In this document: piece after piece, positions 14,585 through 17,676 of the stretch | Numbering within the stretch: the stretch's first letter is position 1 | Layout of the letters: each line of letters starts with the position of its first letter | From: JAVVTQ01 sp036653595 | GTDB lineage: Bacteria > Bacillota > Clostridia > Oscillospirales > Ruminococcaceae | Length of the DNA stretch: 17,676 bases | NCBI GenBank assembly: GCA_036653595.1 | Contig: JAVVTQ010000032.1 | Coordinates: 1-17,676, forward strand | Reading direction: 5' to 3' | Translations under genes and position numbers: made by a program | Notes under the pieces: model-generated | Database searches by the model: none | Told to the model about the DNA's origin: nothing | What the model saw: only the letters and a program-made list of their open reading frames with translations

Positions 14585-15433
14585 TTATCCTCTTTCTGTT
14601 ATTTCCTTGCTCAGAATGCCATAAAAATCGCGATGATCGGAGCTTAAAAGTTTTAGCCTTTTTTCACTTTTTCTGACGATCACCATGTCGCTGCTGTCCG
14701 TCTTAAAGGTGTAATTGCCATCTACGGAAACATAGACCTCGTTGTCATTGCGCTTTGTGGGTTTTACTGTCAGCTCATAGCCCGAACCGAAAACAAGGCT
14801 TCTTGAAAACAGTGAGTGAGAGCATATCGGTGTGAGCAGCATATTGTCGAGGGACGGCTCCATTATGGGTCCACCGGCCGACAGAGAATATGCGGTTGAA
14901 CCTGTCGGCGTCGCAATAATAAGACCGTCTGCCCTAAAAACGCCGACATGCTTGTCTCCATAGCTTACATCAAGCTCAATTGTCTTTGAAAGGCTGCCCT
15001 TTGAAACGACAACATCGTTGACGGCCGTGTATCGCATATCAGGGTTGTTTTGAAATCGCAGCTCTATAAGCGCTCTCTCTGTGACACAGAGATTTTTGAT
15101 ATCCTTGTCCGATATAAGCTCAATTTCATTTTCGTTAAATGCAGATAAAAATCCAATTCTGCCCGAATTTATTCCAAAAATACTTTTATTTAGTAAAATT
15201 GCGCGCTGCGCGAGCTGCAGCATTGTGCCGTCGCCGCCAATGGCGACGAGTGTGTCGCAAACGCCGTCACATTCGGCGCTCTCTTTATACTCGACAAACT
15301 CACACTCCAGAAAACTGCGATATTTTTCATCGCAGACACATCGATATCCAATCTTTTGCATTTGGCGAATCGCGCGCTTTGCTATGCCGGAATTCTTTTG
15401 GATGCTCGTATTAGGACAGATTAACAATACCAT
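14585..15433 (-). CDS. nadK: NAD kinase
   Basis: A 282-residue cytosolic kinase that phosphorylates NAD to NADP using ATP or polyphosphate. The catalytic GGDGT motif is at 66-70, preceded by VAI and followed by ML, as is standard. INSGRIGFLSAF follows at about 88-99. The NAD-binding loop ATPTGSTAYSLSAGGPI is at 174-190. Length is normal. AGGTGA lies about five bases before the ATG. It sits eight bases after the end of the broken tlyA and three bases before argR, in the conserved dxs-tlyA-nadK-argR-recN operon. The tlyA defect could reduce translational coupling into nadK, but nadK has its own binding site. Confidence 0.96.
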   Translation of the reverse strand: MVLLICPNTSIQKNSGIAKRAIRQMQKIGYRCVCDEKYRSFLECEFVEYKESAECDGVCDTLVAIGGDGTMLQLAQRAILLNKSIFGINSGRIGFLSAFNENEIELISDKDIKNLCVTERALIELRFQNNPDMRYTAVNDVVVSKGSLSKTIELDVSYGDKHVGVFRADGLIIATPTGSTAYSLSAGGPIMEPSLDNMLLTPICSHSLFSRSLVFGSGYELTVKPTKRNDNEVYVSVDGNYTFKTDSSDMVIVRKSEKRLKLLSSDHRDFYGILSKEITERG

Positions 15434-15441
15434 ACCGTCAC

Positions 15442-16193
15442 CTAATCTTTCAACACGTTGTGGGCTTCCAGGACAGTGTCAACGGTCCTTATTTCTGTCG
15501 AATTGGAGTTCTTTTTTGCATGCACAAGATATTCAATATTCCCCTTTGGCCCTTTGATGGGGGAATAGGTCAGCCCGAGGACGCCGAACCCTACAGAGCG
15601 CAAATACGAAAAAACATTTTCAATCACGCTTATATGAACGGCCTTGTCGCGCACAACACCATTTTTCCCGACATTTTCCCAATGTCCGTGCACAGCGCGG
15701 CCGCAGCGGGAAGGATGAGCTTTAGCGAGATGAAAGAGACATCGACGGAAAAAAAGTCAAGCGGCATAGGAATTTCTTTATTTGTGATGTATCTGAAATT
15801 GGTGCGCTCAAGTGTGACTACTCTGCTGTCATTTCGCAGCTTCCACGCAAGCTGGCCGTATCCTACATCGACAGCATAGACAAGCTTTGCGCCGTGCTTG
15901 AGCATGCAATCAGTAAATCCGCCTGTGGAAGCCCCGATGTCGGCGCAGGTCTTTTCGCCGAGCGAAAGCCCAAAGCAGTCCATAGCCTTTTCAAGCTTCT
16001 TCCCGCCGCGGCTGACAAACTCGCATCCTGAGTCGCGAATTTCAATTTTACAGCTCTCGTCAACTGAGGTTCCCGCCTTGTCAATGCGCTCTTCTCCTGC
16101 GTATACGAGGCCGGACATAATGAGCGCTTTTGCTTTTTCGCGGCTTTCACAGTATCCCAGGCGAGTGATTAATACGTCAATTCTCTCCTTCAA
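15442..16193 (-). pseudogene. tlyA: Disrupted TlyA-family rRNA 2'-O-methyltransferase
   Basis: Two overlapping - strand frames together make a TlyA protein, which methylates ribose in 16S and 23S rRNA. The first (16193-15630, 187 residues, TTG start with GAGGAG upstream) has the S4 domain at 1-52, SRGGKKL at 61-67, the SAM site ADIGASTGGFTDC at 84-96 and VDVSFISL at 150-157. It then runs out of family sequence after LPAAAALCTD and stops. The second frame (to 15442) resumes at ENVGKNGVVRD and carries SPIKGPKGNIEYL. Roughly 14 residues expected between them, including the KPQFE motif with a catalytic Lys, are absent. A deletion of 3k+1 bases (about 43) explains both the loss and the frame change. 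A sequencing or assembly error is the main alternative. The start directly abuts the dxs stop. Confidence 0.8.
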
Positions 16194-17676
16194 TCAAAGC
16201 TCCTCTTTCATCTTTTTTGCAAGTGAGTCACAGTCGAGCCCGATTGCTTTTTTCTGTTCGCAGATACTTGCCTGCGCGATTATGGGGTTGTCTATGGCGC
16301 AGACAACATACTTTCCTTTAAATCCGGCAAAACAAAGCAGCCTCAGGAAATGCTCATTTATCCCGCCATTCTTAACACCCTCCTCGGCAAAGAACACAAC
16401 GCTGTAGCCGCGTGCAAGCTCTACTGCGTTCATGTCGATAGGGCTGATAACATTCAATTTCAATATGTCCGTTTTGATTTTCATGTCTGACAGCAGCTTT
16501 GCTGCGCGCACTACATCTGCAAATTCCCTGCCATATGTAACGAAAAGAGCCTTTGATGCTTTATTTTCTGTAATTATGTCATATGCGTTTCCGGTAGAAA
16601 TATAATCAACTATCGCCTCATCCTCATGTCCGCGCGGATATCGTATAGCCGCAGGTCCTTTGTAATCGACAAGAAGACGCGTCCAGTATCTTAGCTCGGA
16701 ATAATTCGACGGAGATACGACTGTCAAAGCGCGAATTTCGCTCAAAATAGCGGCGTCGAAAACACCCTGATGAGTTTCGCCGTCCTCGCCGACGAGCCCC
16801 GAGCGATCAACCGCGAGTAAAAAATCCATCCCCGACAGCGAAATATCGTGTATAAGCTGGTCTACACACCTCTGCATAAATGATGAATACACGGCGAAAA
16901 CAGGCTTTTTCCCGCCGCGTGAAAGTCCTGCACAAAATGTGACAGCGTGCTCCTCTGCGATACCCACGTCAAAAAAACGCTGCTTGTGTTTTTTGTAGAA
17001 ATACTGAAGCCCTGTGCCGTATTTCATAGCTGCGGTCACCGCGCAGACCCTGCTGTCCGTGTCGGCAATCGCGCACAATTCGTGGCCGAAAACATTTGAG
17101 AAGCTGTCGGCCTCGGAAATGTCGGGGTTTCCCAGCTCCAAATCAAAGCTTCCGACACCGTGATAGGCGCCCGGATTTTTTTCTGCGAGGGCAAAGCCCT
17201 TGCCTTTCGTTGTGATAGCGTGCACAAGTATAGGCCCTTGCATGTCTCTGACATTTTCCAGCAGCTGACAAAGCTCGGGCAGGTTGTGGCCGTCCACAGG
17301 ACCGACATAGTTGAATCCAAGCTCCTCAAAAAAGGTACCGCCATATATAGAACGTCTGAAAATCGATTTTGATTTCAGGATTGTGTCCTTCATCCAAGGA
17401 CCGACAACCGGTGTTTTGTCGAGAACGGTTTGGACGCTTTTTTTGAGATTTCCGTAGTTCTTATTTGTTCTCAAGCGAAGAAGATAGCTCGCGACTGTGC
17501 CCACATTCTTCGAAATCGACATAGAGTTGTCATTTAGTATCACTATGAGATTTGTCATCTCTTTTTCAAGGTTGTTGAGCGCCTCATAAACCATGCCGCC
17601 TGTAAAAGCTCCGTCGCCTATGAGCGCGATGACCTTTGAATTGTCGCCCGAAAGCTCTTTTGCCTTTGACAGTCCA
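16194..17676 (-). CDS. dxs: 1-deoxy-D-xylulose-5-phosphate synthase (5' end outside window)
   Basis: This is the C-terminal 494 residues of a protein that usually has about 620; the beginning lies past the right edge and the reading frame is open to the edge at 17675. Dxs joins pyruvate and glyceraldehyde-3-phosphate with thiamine diphosphate to start the MEP isoprenoid pathway. Visible are the cofactor motif ALIGDGAFTGG ... NN, the segment NYVGPVDGHN, the catalytic Glu in DVGIAEEHAVTF, VGEDGETHQGVFD and IRYPRGH, then the transketolase C-terminal domain. A Met at 17594 is internal, since the GDG motif lies before it. The stop TGA at 16196-16194 is directly followed by the TTG start of tlyA, so the two are translationally linked. 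Confidence 0.96.
   Translation of the reverse strand, partial: GLSKAKELSGDNSKVIALIGDGAFTGGMVYEALNNLEKEMTNLIVILNDNSMSISKNVGTVASYLLRLRTNKNYGNLKKSVQTVLDKTPVVGPWMKDTILKSKSIFRRSIYGGTFFEELGFNYVGPVDGHNLPELCQLLENVRDMQGPILVHAITTKGKGFALAEKNPGAYHGVGSFDLELGNPDISEADSFSNVFGHELCAIADTDSRVCAVTAAMKYGTGLQYFYKKHKQRFFDVGIAEEHAVTFCAGLSRGGKKPVFAVYSSFMQRCVDQLIHDISLSGMDFLLAVDRSGLVGEDGETHQGVFDAAILSEIRALTVVSPSNYSELRYWTRLLVDYKGPAAIRYPRGHEDEAIVDYISTGNAYDIITENKASKALFVTYGREFADVVRAAKLLSDMKIKTDILKLNVISPIDMNAVELARGYSVVFFAEEGVKNGGINEHFLRLLCFAGFKGKYVVCAIDNPIIAQASICEQKKAIGLDCDSLAKKMKEEL

Overview
This window is a gene-dense stretch of a spore-forming Gram-positive chromosome. A clostridial (class Clostridia, possibly Oscillospirales-like) host is the best reading. 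The evidence is two sporulation genes (cwlD, spoIIM), a T-box leader on tyrS, AGGAGG-type ribosome binding sites, sigma-A-type promoters, the dxs-tlyA-nadK-argR-recN operon order, and a YajC / TIGR04086 membrane protein pair. The host assignment is inference. No rRNA, tRNA, CRISPR array, insertion sequence, prophage or attachment site was seen. The region looks like conserved core genome, not an accessory island.

Left part, + strand (1-5356). A probable terminator and an extended -10 promoter precede a membrane-anchored metallophosphoesterase, followed by cwlD (spore cortex amidase), radA (DNA repair ATPase), and a DUF6873-type protein of unknown function that overlaps radA by 4 bases. A 380-base gap holds a good promoter and a leader with two hairpins. 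It leads into a Xer-type tyrosine recombinase whose end overlaps the end of spoIIM.

Middle, mostly - strand (5328-9946). In transcription order the genes are queA, tgt, yajC, a TIGR04086-type membrane protein, proC and spoIIM. queA and tgt make queuosine in tRNA. yajC is an accessory Sec component with its own promoter. A strong terminator-like hairpin separates yajC from the TIGR04086 gene and buries that gene's ribosome binding site.

Right part. dapA (+) diverges from queA and converges on tyrS, with an 8-base overlap. On the - strand, in transcription order, come dxs (5' end outside the window), tlyA, nadK, argR and recN, then a promoter, a tyrosine T-box riboswitch and tyrS. The tlyA copy is broken: it has a frame change and has lost the segment that should carry the catalytic KPQFE lysine.

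No clearly new multi-gene system is visible. The items most worth a second look are the broken tlyA with a slippery heptamer at the break, the two hairpins that bury ribosome binding sites (cwlD and the TIGR04086 gene), the radA-coupled DUF6873 protein, and the structured leader of the Xer gene.
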